A DNA stretch of 64,000 nucleotides from Micromonospora lupini str. Lupac 08 (lineage in GTDB: Bacteria; Actinomycetota; Actinomycetes; Mycobacteriales; Micromonosporaceae): assembly GCF_000297395.2 (NCBI RefSeq), contig NZ_HF570108.1, forward strand, positions 3,739,397 to 3,803,396. Reading direction: 5' to 3'. Each line of letters starts with the position of its first letter. Positions within the stretch are counted from its first letter, which is position 1. Under the pieces are notes generated by a model. That model was given only the letters and a program-made list of their open reading frames with translations, was not told where the DNA came from and ran no database searches. Position numbers and translations under genes: made by a program. Positions 1 through 7,975 of the stretch are shown one piece after another.

Positions 1-621
1 CGCCTGCTGCTCCGCCTCGGCCCGCTCGGTGCCCAGAATCTGCTCCACCGCCTCCTGCACACCGGGCACGTCGACGAGCGCCACCATCTTCAACGCCTCC
101 GCCGGCTTCACCACGTACGGCTTCGCCAGCGCCTTGCTGCCCTGCTGCGCGGCGACCGTCCACTCGCCGTCGGCGTACGCCAGCGTCACCGTGAGACCCG
201 CGGGCCCCTTCGGCTTGACGGCCTTGACCGCCCGCCGCGCCGGCGGCTTCTCGGTCTGCTCCACCTTCGGCTCCTCCTGTCGCTGCGCCGGCACCCGCGG
301 CGTGTCCAACACGAACTCCGGCTCGGCCACCACGGGCGGCGCCGGCGGCTCCGGCTCGGCTTTCGGCTCCGCCACCCGACGACCCGCGCCCTTGGGCGCC
401 ACCGCCAGATCGGCGGGGGAGAACGGCAACTCGTCGCGGCCGAAACGCACCACCACGAACTCGTCGGACACCTCGGGGTCGGTCAGCTCGACGACCTGAC
501 CGACCTGACCGGCGATCTGACCCGCCGACGCGGTGAACACCACCCGCGGCTTACGACCGGCCGCCAACGCCTCCCGGATGCTCTGCACCTCGTCAGTGGA
601 CAAACCCTGGCCGGCATCCAT
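1..621 (-). CDS. Conserved hypothetical protein, 3' part beyond window edge
   Basis: The open frame runs from an ATG at 621 to the window edge, 207 codons without a stop, so the C-terminus is missing. The start is preceded by a GGAAGAGGG ribosome site. The N-terminal ~75 residues (beginning MDAGQGLSTDEVQSIREAL) look globular. They are followed by a Pro/Glu/Lys-rich linker (about residues 85-135) and then a second short folded segment. I do not recognise a catalytic motif. The layout suggests a small beta-barrel-like domain plus a charged linker; the function is unknown. Confidence 0.75.
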   Translation of the reverse strand, partial: MDAGQGLSTDEVQSIREALAAGRKPRVVFTASAGQIAGQVGQVVELTDPEVSDEFVVVRFGRDELPFSPADLAVAPKGAGRRVAEPKAEPEPPAPPVVAEPEFVLDTPRVPAQRQEEPKVEQTEKPPARRAVKAVKPKGPAGLTVTLAYADGEWTVAAQQGSKALAKPYVVKPAEALKMVALVDVPGVQEAVEQILGTERAEAEQQA

Positions 622-695
622 CACAACCCTCTTCCGTACACCTGTTTGATTGCTGCCTTGATACCAGTCGGCTGCGACACCCGCCGCAAGGGGGG

Positions 696-1157
696 TCAGC
701 CGCCCAGCGCCCGCAGCGCCCGGTCCGCGTGGTCGTTCATGCTGACCTCGCTGTGGATCACCTCGATGACCCGCCGGTCGGTGCCGATGACGAACGTCAT
801 CCGCTTCGTGCTCAACGGCCCCAGCGGCACCCGCCGCTTGACTCCGAACGCCTGCGCCACCGTGGCGTCGGGATCCGACAGCAGCGGATAGTCGAAACCG
901 TGCAGCGTCGAGAACTCCGCCTGCTTCGCCACCGGATCACGGCTGATGCCCACCCGCGACGCGCCCAACGCCGTGAACTCCGCGCCCAGGTCCCGGAAGT
1001 GACAGCTCTCCGCCGTGCACCCCCGGGTCATCGCCGCCGGATAGAAGAACAGCACCACCGGACCCGTCGCCAGGAACTCCGACAGCCGCCGTGGCGTACC
1101 CGTCTCATCCGGCAGTTCGAAGTCCTCCACGACGTCGCCGACACCCACACCCGCCAC
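696..1157 (-). CDS. bcp: Peroxiredoxin of the Bcp/PrxQ family
   Basis: This 153-residue thiol peroxidase would reduce hydrogen peroxide and organic hydroperoxides in the cytosol. The peroxidatic cysteine sits in MTRGCTAESCHFRD (about residues 43-56), followed by a second Cys five residues later, the spacing of the atypical 2-Cys PrxQ/Bcp group. The AhpC/TSA core is complete, including the ISRDP loop and the DPDATVAQAFGV segment. The start is GTG, behind GGAGG. The length is normal for the family. It is separated from the upstream lipase gene by only 45 bases in the same direction, so co-transcription is possible. Confidence 0.93.
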   Translation of the reverse strand: MAGVGVGDVVEDFELPDETGTPRRLSEFLATGPVVLFFYPAAMTRGCTAESCHFRDLGAEFTALGASRVGISRDPVAKQAEFSTLHGFDYPLLSDPDATVAQAFGVKRRVPLGPLSTKRMTFVIGTDRRVIEVIHSEVSMNDHADRALRALGG

Positions 1158-1202
1158 CGCGCACCTCCGTTGTCCGATCGAACGCGCGGTGAGCGTAAGC
1201 GA

Positions 1203-2036
1203 TCACACCCAGAGCGCCCGCACCTCGTCGGCCACCGCCGCGGCCTGCGTCCACCCGGCCCGCGCCGCGCCGGCACGCCGCGCCGGATCCAGCACGTTGC
1301 GGCCGATCGCCGCACGCGCCGCCGCGTCCGGCGTCACCACCACCACCCGCGACCCGGCCGCCCGCAGCTCGGCCACCTGCGCCGCCAGCCGCGGCATCGG
1401 CCCGAACGACGCCGACGTCGGCGCGAGGACCAGCACCCGCTGCGCGCCCGCCGCCAGATCCGCGTTCACGCTCGAGCGCATCCCACCGTCGACGAAACGA
1501 CGCGCCCCGATCGTCACCGGCGGCCACACCCCGGGCACCGCGCAACTCGCGCCCACCGCGTCCACCAACGACACCCCGTCGGCGCCGTCGAACACCACGA
1601 ACTCACCCGACGCCGCGTCGACCGCCGTCACCAGCAGCCGCCGCGCCGGCCACTCCCGGGCCGGCAACCGGGCCTCGATCACCGCCCGCTGCGACGCCTC
1701 AGACGGAGTACGCGCCGCCACCGCCATCGCCCCGATACGCGCCCTCGACCGCACCGCGTCCCGCGTACGGCCACCGGCCCACAACAACCGCGCCACCACC
1801 CACAACCCCAACCGCGCCGCTGTCTCACCCGTCGAAGGGGCCAACTGCTCCTCGTACAACCCCTGCAGCGGCACCCCCGAGCGCACCTGCGCGCCGACCA
1901 CCGAACCCGCCGACGTGCCCACCACCAGATCGGCCTCGGTGACCGCCACACCCCGTTCGACCAACGCGGCCAGCAGCCCCAACTCCCACGCCACCCCGGT
2001 CACCCCGCCACCGCCGAGCACCAACGCCCGCCGCAT
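1203..2036 (-). CDS. Patatin-like phospholipase family protein
   Basis: This 277-residue protein is a Ser-Asp dyad lipid acyl hydrolase. The oxyanion loop LGGGGVTG is at the N-terminus (residues 5-12). The nucleophile elbow GTSAG is near residue 40, and the catalytic Asp lies in FVDGGMRS near residue 190. The ATG at 2036 was chosen because a GAGAGGAGGG ribosome site lies just upstream and the family motif starts only four residues in; the open frame continues much further upstream without support. No signal peptide or membrane segment is visible. The substrate cannot be inferred. Confidence 0.88.
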   Translation of the reverse strand: MRRALVLGGGGVTGVAWELGLLAALVERGVAVTEADLVVGTSAGSVVGAQVRSGVPLQGLYEEQLAPSTGETAARLGLWVVARLLWAGGRTRDAVRSRARIGAMAVAARTPSEASQRAVIEARLPAREWPARRLLVTAVDAASGEFVVFDGADGVSLVDAVGASCAVPGVWPPVTIGARRFVDGGMRSSVNADLAAGAQRVLVLAPTSASFGPMPRLAAQVAELRAAGSRVVVVTPDAAARAAIGRNVLDPARRAGAARAGWTQAAAVADEVRALWV

Positions 2037-2114
2037 GTGACCCTCCTCTCGACGACCGGCCCACGCCGGCCACGGTAACGTCGGCCCGACCCACCCGACA
2101 GCCCGGAGGCACTC

Positions 2115-2843
2115 GTGGCACCCGTCACCGTCATCACCGGCGGTGGCCGCGGCATCGGCGCGGCCACCGCCCGCCGACTCGCCACCGCCGGCCACCACAT
2201 CGCCCTGTGCTACCGCCGCGACGACACCGCCGCCGCAGCGGTCCTGGCCGACCTGCACGCGGCCGGCGCGCAGGCCGTCGCCGTCCGCGCCGACACCACC
2301 GACCCCGACCAGGTCGCGGCCCTGTTCGACGCCGCCGCGCAGCTCGGCCCGCTCACCGGCCTGGTCAACAACGCCGGCGTCACCAGCCGGATCGGCCCGT
2401 TCACCGAGCTGCGCGTCGACGACCTGCGCCGCGTCGTCGACGTCAACCTCATCGGGTACGTCCTCTGCGCCCAGCAGGCCGCCCGCCGCCTCACCGACGG
2501 CGGCGCCATCGTCAACGTGTCCTCGGCCGCGGCGACCCTCGGCAGCCCGGGGGAGTACGTCCACTACGCCGCCGTGAAGGCCGCCACCGACACCCTCACC
2601 GTCGGCCTGTCCAAGGAACTCGCCCCGCGCGGGATCCGCGTCAACGCCGTCGCCCCGGGCCTCGTGCGCACCGACATCCACGCCGACTCCGGCGTCCCCG
2701 ACCGCGCCGACAGCGCCGCCGGCCGCATCCCGATGGGCCGCGCCGGTGAACCCGACGAGATCGCCGCCGCCATCGCCTGGCTGCTCGGCCCGGACGCCTC
2801 CTACGCCACCGGCACGGTCCTGCGCGTCTCCGGCGGCCTGTGA
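2115..2843 (+). CDS. SDR family NAD(P)-dependent oxidoreductase (FabG-like)
   Basis: This 242-residue classical short-chain dehydrogenase has the cofactor loop TGGGRGIG (residues 8-15), the NNAG motif near residue 85, catalytic Ser in VSSAAA, and Tyr/Lys in YAAVK. The C-terminal GTVLRVSGGL is typical of 3-oxoacyl-ACP reductase-like members. The start is GTG with GGAGG six bases upstream. It is divergent from the patatin-like gene across 78 bases and convergent with the MFS pair. The physiological substrate is unknown. Confidence 0.9.
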   Translation: MAPVTVITGGGRGIGAATARRLATAGHHIALCYRRDDTAAAAVLADLHAAGAQAVAVRADTTDPDQVAALFDAAAQLGPLTGLVNNAGVTSRIGPFTELRVDDLRRVVDVNLIGYVLCAQQAARRLTDGGAIVNVSSAAATLGSPGEYVHYAAVKAATDTLTVGLSKELAPRGIRVNAVAPGLVRTDIHADSGVPDRADSAAGRIPMGRAGEPDEIAAAIAWLLGPDASYATGTVLRVSGGL

Positions 2844-2870
2844 GCCGGGGCGCGCACGACGCCCCGGCTC
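2842..2870. terminator. Bidirectional hairpin terminator overlapping a stop codon
   Basis: A perfect 11-bp stem (GAGCCGGGGCG with its complement) and 7-base loop begins within the TGA of the SDR gene. It lies between two convergent genes. There is no U-tract, as is usual in high-GC actinomycetes. Confidence 0.65.
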
Positions 2871-2876
2871 ACACCC

Positions 2877-3002
2877 TCAGTGCGTGAACAGCTTCGCCGC
2901 CGTGATGACCGTCTGCACGACCCCGTAGCCGAGCAGCACCGCCACCACCAACCAGGAGATCCACAACCGCGCCTGCTGCGCCTGCCGACCGTCGTCACTC
3001 AT
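2877..3002 (-). CDS. MFS transporter small subunit (41-residue membrane peptide)
   Basis: The peptide has a charged N-terminus (MSDDGRQAQQAR), one clear membrane helix (LWISWLVVAVLLGYGVV) and a short tail. Its ATG overlaps the TGA of the OFA-type transporter gene by four bases (ATGA), so translation is probably coupled. Peptides of this kind accompany oxalate/formate-antiporter-like MFS genes in actinobacteria. I infer that it is an accessory subunit rather than an independent protein; no biochemical role is evident from the sequence. Confidence 0.8.
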   Translation of the reverse strand: MSDDGRQAQQARLWISWLVVAVLLGYGVVQTVITAAKLFTH

Positions 3003-4411
3003 CGCGTACCACCCTTCACTGCCGCCTCGTCCTCGTCCACGCCCTGCTGCGCCGCCGGCTCGTGATAGCGCTGCGGCACCGGCCGCACCAGAAGGTTCGC
3101 CACGAACCCCACTGCGAGGACACCCACCATCGTGAACAGCGCCGGCCGGTACGCCGCCGCCGTCAACGTGCCCGGCTTGCCCTGCGCGTCGAGGAACCCG
3201 TTCACGATCAACGGCCCGGCGATCCCCGCCGCCGACCACGCGGTCAGCAGCCGCCCGTGGATCGCACCCACCTGGTACGTCCCGAACAGGTCCCGCAGAT
3301 ACGCCGGCGCCGTGGCGAACCCGCCGCCGTAGAACGACAGGATCACGCAGGCGAACAGCACGAACAGCGCCGTCGCCGTCTGCCCGAACACGGCCAGCAG
3401 CGCGTACGACACCATGCCCACACCCAGGTACACCAGGTAGATGGGCTTGCGGCCGATGACGTCCGACGTCGACGACCAGACGAACCGGCCCGCCATGTTG
3501 AACAGCGACAGCAGACCCACGAACCCGCCGGCCGCCGCCACCGACACCGCCGACGTGCCGTTGTCCCGGAAGAAGTCCTGGATCATCGGGCTGGCCTGCT
3601 CCAGGATGCCGATACCGGCCGTCACGTTGCAGAACAACACCACCCACAACAGCCAGAACGAGCGGGTCTTCACCGCGTTGGCCGCCGACACGTTCGCCGT
3701 GGTGACCAGCGGCTTCGCCGCCACCGTCGCCGGGTCGAAGCCCGCCGGACGCCAGTCGTCGGCCGGCACCCGCACGTTCGCCACCCCGAACATCATGATC
3801 ACGAAGTAGCCCAGGCCGAGCGTCACGAACAGCCACACCAGCGCGCTGCCCGACGCCGTCGAGCCCGCGTTGGACGGGTCGTAGCCGCTGTCGTAGAACG
3901 ACAGAAGCTGACGCGACAGGGGAGAGGCCACCATCGCGCCACCACCGAACCCCATGATCGCCAGACCGGTGGCCAGACCCGGCCGGTCCGGGAACCACTT
4001 GATCAGCGTCGAGACGGGGGAGATGTACCCGATGCCCAGCCCGATGCCGCCGAGCAGGCCGTAGCCCAGATACAGCAGCCACAGCTGCTTCGTGGCGATG
4101 CCCAGCGACCCGACCAGGAAACCCACCGCCCAGAAACAGGCCGAGACGAACATGGCCTTACGCGGCCCGTTCGCCTCCACCCACGTCCCCGCCACCGCGG
4201 CGGACAACCCCAGCATCACGATCGCGATGCTGAAGATCACCCCGATCGCCGTCTGACCGGTGTCGAAGTGGGCGATCAACGAGTTCTTGTAGACGCTTGT
4301 GGCGTAGACCTGGCCGATGCAGAGATGAATGGCCAACGCCGCCGGGGGAATGAGCCACCGGCTGTAGCCGGGCGGCGCGACGGTGTGCCGACGATCGAGT
4401 GCGGAAAGCAT
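2999..4411 (-). CDS. OFA family MFS transporter (oxalate/formate antiporter-like)
   Basis: This roughly 470-residue protein has 12 predicted membrane helices and the OFA-type start YSRWLIPPAALAIHLCIGQV. The MFS cytoplasmic loop SDVIGRKP lies in the second half. The family exchanges small mono/dicarboxylates; the actual substrate is not determinable here, and a formate dehydrogenase sits 43 kb away. The ATG at 4411 was preferred over an ATG 22 codons upstream because AGAGGAAG lies seven bases before it and homology begins there. It is followed immediately by the overlapping small-subunit gene. Confidence 0.88.
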   Translation of the reverse strand: MLSALDRRHTVAPPGYSRWLIPPAALAIHLCIGQVYATSVYKNSLIAHFDTGQTAIGVIFSIAIVMLGLSAAVAGTWVEANGPRKAMFVSACFWAVGFLVGSLGIATKQLWLLYLGYGLLGGIGLGIGYISPVSTLIKWFPDRPGLATGLAIMGFGGGAMVASPLSRQLLSFYDSGYDPSNAGSTASGSALVWLFVTLGLGYFVIMMFGVANVRVPADDWRPAGFDPATVAAKPLVTTANVSAANAVKTRSFWLLWVVLFCNVTAGIGILEQASPMIQDFFRDNGTSAVSVAAAGGFVGLLSLFNMAGRFVWSSTSDVIGRKPIYLVYLGVGMVSYALLAVFGQTATALFVLFACVILSFYGGGFATAPAYLRDLFGTYQVGAIHGRLLTAWSAAGIAGPLIVNGFLDAQGKPGTLTAAAYRPALFTMVGVLAVGFVANLLVRPVPQRYHEPAAQQGVDEDEAAVKGGTR

Positions 4412-4540
4412 GCGCTGCTTCCTCTCCGACGAGGACGTGAGACACCCCCACATGCCCACACCCCACGCACGCGGCAAACCTCACCGTCGCCGGACGGTCC
4501 CTCCGGTGAGCTGAGCGGTCACTCAGCCCACCGTCGCCGC

Positions 4541-5920
4541 CTACCCCAGGTCCGGCACGTGCCAGCCGCCCGCCAACGCGTCGGCGTCCGCCGGACCCCA
4601 ACTGCCCCTGTCGTACGCCCGCACCGGCGTCGACAGATCCAGGATCGGCTCGACGATCCGCCACTCCTGCCGGATCGTCTCCGCCCGGGCGAAACGCAGA
4701 TGCTGCCCGTCCATCGCATCGTCGAGCAACCGCTCGTACGCCTCCTGACGGCGACCCAACGCCGCCCCGAAATCCACCGACAGGTCAACCGGACGGCTCG
4801 CCACCTCCGCACCCGGGCTCTTCGCCTGGATCGACATCGTGATGCCGTCCCCACGACCCAACCGGAACCGCAGCAGATTCGCCGACGCCGCCGCCCCACC
4901 CGCGGCGGGGATCAACGGACGCTGCGGCTGCTTGAACTCGACCACCACCTCCGTCGCCGTCCCCGGCAACGACTTGCCCGTCCGCAGATAGAACGGCACA
5001 CCCGCCCAACGAGGAGAATCGACAGTCAACCGGGTCGCCACGAACGTCTCCGTGTTCGAATCCGGCGCGACACCCGGCTCGTCGCGGTAACCCGCGTACT
5101 GCCCCCGCACCGTGAACTCCGGCGACAGCGGCTCGATCTGCCGCAACACCGCAGCCTCCGCCTCGCGAAACGCGTCCGTGTCGTCACCCTCCGGCGCGTC
5201 CATCGCGATCAACGCGACCACCTGAAGAATGTGGTTCTGCAACACGTCACGAGTCGCGCCCACCGTGTCGTAGAACCCGGCACGACCCTGCGTGCCGAAC
5301 CCCTCGGCCAGAGTGACCTGCACGTTGTCGATGTGCTCGCTGTTCCACAACGGCTCGAACAACCGATTCGCGAACCGGAACGCGTACAGGCCCTCCACGG
5401 CCTCCTTGCCCAGGTAGTGATCGATCCGGAACACCCGCGTCGGATCGAAGGCCCCCTGCAACGTCCGATCCAACTCCGCAGACGACGCCAGGTCCCGCCC
5501 GAACGGCTTCTCCACGATCACCCGACCACGATCGGCCAACCCGACCGCCGCCAACCCCTGCACCACCGAACCGAACACCATCGGCGGAATCGCCAGATAG
5601 AACACCGGCCGCTCGGCGTCGCGCAGACGCTCCGCCAGCCGCTGGTACGTCACCGGATCCGCGTAGTCGCCGGAGATCATCGACAGGTTGCCCGCCAGGG
5701 CGTCGAACGCCTCGTCGTCCACCTCGTCACTCGCCTCGGCCACCGACTTGCGGGCCGTCGCCACCAACTGCTGATCATCCCAGGGGGAGCGGGCCACCCC
5801 GATCACCGGCACATCGAGACGCCCCCGCCGGGTCAACTCGTACAGCGCCGGAAAGAGCTTCTTCGAGACGAGATCACCTGTCACGCCGAACAGCACTACC
5901 GCGTCTGAGCGCACGTGCAT
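4541..5920 (-). CDS. zwf: Glucose-6-phosphate dehydrogenase
   Basis: This 459-residue enzyme makes 6-phosphogluconolactone and NADPH as the first oxidative pentose-phosphate step. The nucleotide-binding FGVTGDLVSKKLFP is at residues 11-24, the substrate/active-site signature RIDHYLGKEAVEGL at about 165-178, and EKPFGRDL at about 138-145. The start is ATG behind a GGAAG site. The length is slightly short for the family but both domains are complete. It stands alone, not in the usual tal-zwf-opcA cluster, so it may be a second paralogue of the organism. Confidence 0.95.
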   Translation of the reverse strand: MHVRSDAVVLFGVTGDLVSKKLFPALYELTRRGRLDVPVIGVARSPWDDQQLVATARKSVAEASDEVDDEAFDALAGNLSMISGDYADPVTYQRLAERLRDAERPVFYLAIPPMVFGSVVQGLAAVGLADRGRVIVEKPFGRDLASSAELDRTLQGAFDPTRVFRIDHYLGKEAVEGLYAFRFANRLFEPLWNSEHIDNVQVTLAEGFGTQGRAGFYDTVGATRDVLQNHILQVVALIAMDAPEGDDTDAFREAEAAVLRQIEPLSPEFTVRGQYAGYRDEPGVAPDSNTETFVATRLTVDSPRWAGVPFYLRTGKSLPGTATEVVVEFKQPQRPLIPAAGGAAASANLLRFRLGRGDGITMSIQAKSPGAEVASRPVDLSVDFGAALGRRQEAYERLLDDAMDGQHLRFARAETIRQEWRIVEPILDLSTPVRAYDRGSWGPADADALAGGWHVPDLG

Positions 5921-6200
5921 GGCACTTCCATCCGATCATGTGGAAACCTGATCTTCCGAACGGACAACCGCGCGCCCCACTGGAGGAATTCCCCGGCAAC
6001 GACGCACGTGAGGTCGGCGACAGCGACGGCGCATACCTTGAAAAAGGCTCACCGATCAGGCGTGACGCGGGCAACACCCGACCTGATCGAACGATCTCGA
6101 TCATCCTAAGGCCGGCAAACCCCGCCGCTCCACCCCGTCCCACCGATACGCCACGACCGAAGACGCCAGCGAACCTCCGCGCGACAGGGGAGAACCCGCA
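5921..6200. other. Divergent intergenic region between zwf and a hydrolase gene
   Basis: These 280 bases have no convincing reading frame. They must hold promoters for both flanking genes. I see a short palindromic stretch around GATCGAACGATC (about 6085-6097) and no clear -35/-10 pair. Confidence 0.5.
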
Positions 6201-7040
6201 ATGAACCTGGCAGCCGACCGATCCACCACACCCGGCCCCGAAGTGGTGTGCCTACCCATGTTCGCCACGACCCGTGCCGCCACCGCCACCGCCTTCGGCC
6301 CCGCCCTCGCCGGCGCCGACCTGCGCGAGACGTACCTGGACCTACCCGGCCACGGCGACAGCCCGGCCACCTGCCCACCCACCTCCCAGGCCCTGCTGGA
6401 CACCGTCTGCGCATGGCTCGACCACCACGTCGACGCACCCGTCCTGCTCGCCGGCGCCTCCTACGGCGCCTACCTCGCCGCCGGCATCGCCCGCCAACGA
6501 CCCGACCTGGTCCGCGGCCTGCTCCTCGTCTGCCCGGGCATCACCATCGCACCGGCCAGCCGCACCCTGCCCGAGCACCGCCCACCCCCCGGACCCGCCG
6601 GCTGGCTCGACGACGCCCCCACCGACCTGCGCACCCACCTCGACACCGCGCTCGGCCACCGCACCCCGACCGTCGTCGCCACAGTGCTCGCCGCCCTGCG
6701 CTCCGGCGGCCCCGGCGACGACACCTTCCAACAGACCCTGCGCACCGGCCCCGGATACGCGCTCCCCGACGAGACAAGCGACACCCCCTACCACGGCCCC
6801 GTCAGCGTGCTCACCGGCCGACAGGACCACATCGTCGGCTACGCCGACCAGTTCCACGCCATGCGCCGCTACCCCCGGGGCACCTACACCGTCATCGACT
6901 CCGCCGGGCACTACCTGCCCTACGAACAACCAGCGCTGCTGCGCGCCCTCACCCAGGACTGGCTGCGCCGGGCGCTGACCCCGCTGTCGCCAGGGCACAT
7001 CACGGCACCGCGCATGCCCGACAATGGCGGGCATGGCTGA
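6201..7040 (+). CDS. Alpha/beta hydrolase
   Basis: This 279-residue alpha/beta-hydrolase-fold protein has the nucleophile elbow GASYG (about residues 85-89), preceded by LDLPGHGDSP, the usual oxyanion/strand region. The general acid position is GRQDHIVG and the catalytic His is in SAGHYLPYEQP near the C-terminus. There is no signal peptide. The ATG is behind GGGGAG. The last 17 bases overlap the next gene, indicating co-translation. The substrate is unknown; it could be an esterase or C-C hydrolase. Confidence 0.87.
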   Translation: MNLAADRSTTPGPEVVCLPMFATTRAATATAFGPALAGADLRETYLDLPGHGDSPATCPPTSQALLDTVCAWLDHHVDAPVLLAGASYGAYLAAGIARQRPDLVRGLLLVCPGITIAPASRTLPEHRPPPGPAGWLDDAPTDLRTHLDTALGHRTPTVVATVLAALRSGGPGDDTFQQTLRTGPGYALPDETSDTPYHGPVSVLTGRQDHIVGYADQFHAMRRYPRGTYTVIDSAGHYLPYEQPALLRALTQDWLRRALTPLSPGHITAPRMPDNGGHG

Positions 7041-7623
7041 CCTCGACGATATGAAGGCCGCGTTGCTCTATTACCTGCGGCGGACGCGCAACGACCTCAT
7101 CTGGAAGCTCGACGGTCTGAGCGAACGCGAGGCCAGAACACCCCGCACCGTGACCGGCAACAACCTGCTCGGAGTCGTCAAACACTGCCTCAACGTCGAA
7201 GCCGCCTACTTCGGGCTGGCCTTCGGCCGGCAGTTCCCGACGCCCGAGGAACTGGTTCCCCTGCAGGCATTCGACGACGACCCGCAGGCCGACTGGTACG
7301 CGCGCGAGGACGAGACGAAAGACGGCCTGATCGACCTGTACCGTCGTGTCGCGCTGTTCGCGGACGAGACGACCGACCAGCTGCCACTCGACGCGCCCGG
7401 GCGGGTGCCGTGGTGGCGGCCAGGCCACCAGGACGTGACCCTGTACCGGATCATCCTGCACGTGACCGGCGACCTCGCTCGGCACGCCGGTCAGGCGGAC
7501 ATCATGCGCGAGCACCACGACGGCGCGATCGGCTGGCACCAGGACGGCACCAGCATCCCGGACGGATACGACTGGCCCGCGTACGTCACCAAGCTGCGAA
7601 AGCTAGCCGACCACTTCGCGTGA
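7024..7623 (+). CDS. DinB-like / DUF664 family protein
   Basis: This 199-residue four-helix-bundle protein has the DinB/mycothiol-transferase metal-site pattern: His in VVKHCLNVEAAYF, then two His in ILHVTGDLARHAGQADI. Family members are metal-dependent, often thiol-linked transferases in mycothiol-using actinobacteria. It overlaps the hydrolase gene by 17 bases; an alternative ATG lies three codons in (7033). The pair may act on one compound, but this is inference only. Confidence 0.85.
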   Translation: MAGMADLDDMKAALLYYLRRTRNDLIWKLDGLSEREARTPRTVTGNNLLGVVKHCLNVEAAYFGLAFGRQFPTPEELVPLQAFDDDPQADWYAREDETKDGLIDLYRRVALFADETTDQLPLDAPGRVPWWRPGHQDVTLYRIILHVTGDLARHAGQADIMREHHDGAIGWHQDGTSIPDGYDWPAYVTKLRKLADHFA

Positions 7624-7695
7624 CCACCCGCGCCCGGCGGCCCCGGACGGGCGATCATGGCCGATCCGAGCTGGGGGAGAGGCGACGCGGAAACG

Positions 7696-7739
7696 GGATG
7701 TGCCCGGCCGACGAGAACTCTCGCCGACCGGGCACATCC
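7696..7739. terminator. Long hairpin terminator, 21-bp arms
   Basis: The arms 7696-7716 and 7719-7739 are complementary at 19 of 21 positions, and the two mismatches become G-U pairs in RNA. It lies 73 bases after the DUF664 gene and also directly after the orphan stop codon at 7750-7752 on the minus strand, so it could serve both directions. Confidence 0.75.
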
Positions 7740-7749
7740 ACGGCTGGGC

Positions 7750-7860
7750 TCAACTGCCGGCGCCCAGGTCCTTCAACCCCCGCGGCATCTCGGCGACGCC
7801 GCTCGTCCCGCCGGCGACGGCGTCCCGACACCCTCCCGCAGCTTGGCGTCGCACTGACCA
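7750..7860 (-). pseudogene. Possible 3' remnant of a deleted gene
   Basis: The minus-strand frame ending at the TGA 7752-7750 reads plausible protein (tail VAEMPRGLKDLGAGS) and stops ten bases before a strong hairpin. That is the arrangement expected at the end of a real gene. Upstream, the protein-like signal fades into a different frame (KLREGVGTP) and no start is found. I interpret it as the tail of a gene removed when the neighbouring exporter region was rearranged. The family is unknown. Confidence 0.3.
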
Positions 7861-7975
7861 AGGCGGGTCGCCACGGGAGCGCCGACGGTGTGTCGGCGAT
7901 GGGGGACATCAGAACCGCCCGAATGCTGGCCTTCGTGGAACCTCACGACAGGCCTCGCCGGGGCCGAGAAGGCGC

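Noticed and set aside
729..2078. 449-residue plus-strand open frame opposite the peroxiredoxin and patatin-like genes
   Set aside because: It is Arg/His/Pro-rich with no family motif and lies antisense to two genes with full active-site motifs and ribosome sites.
3062..5908. 948-residue plus-strand open frame
   Set aside because: It is entirely antisense to the OFA transporter and zwf; its composition is an artefact of high-GC complement frames.
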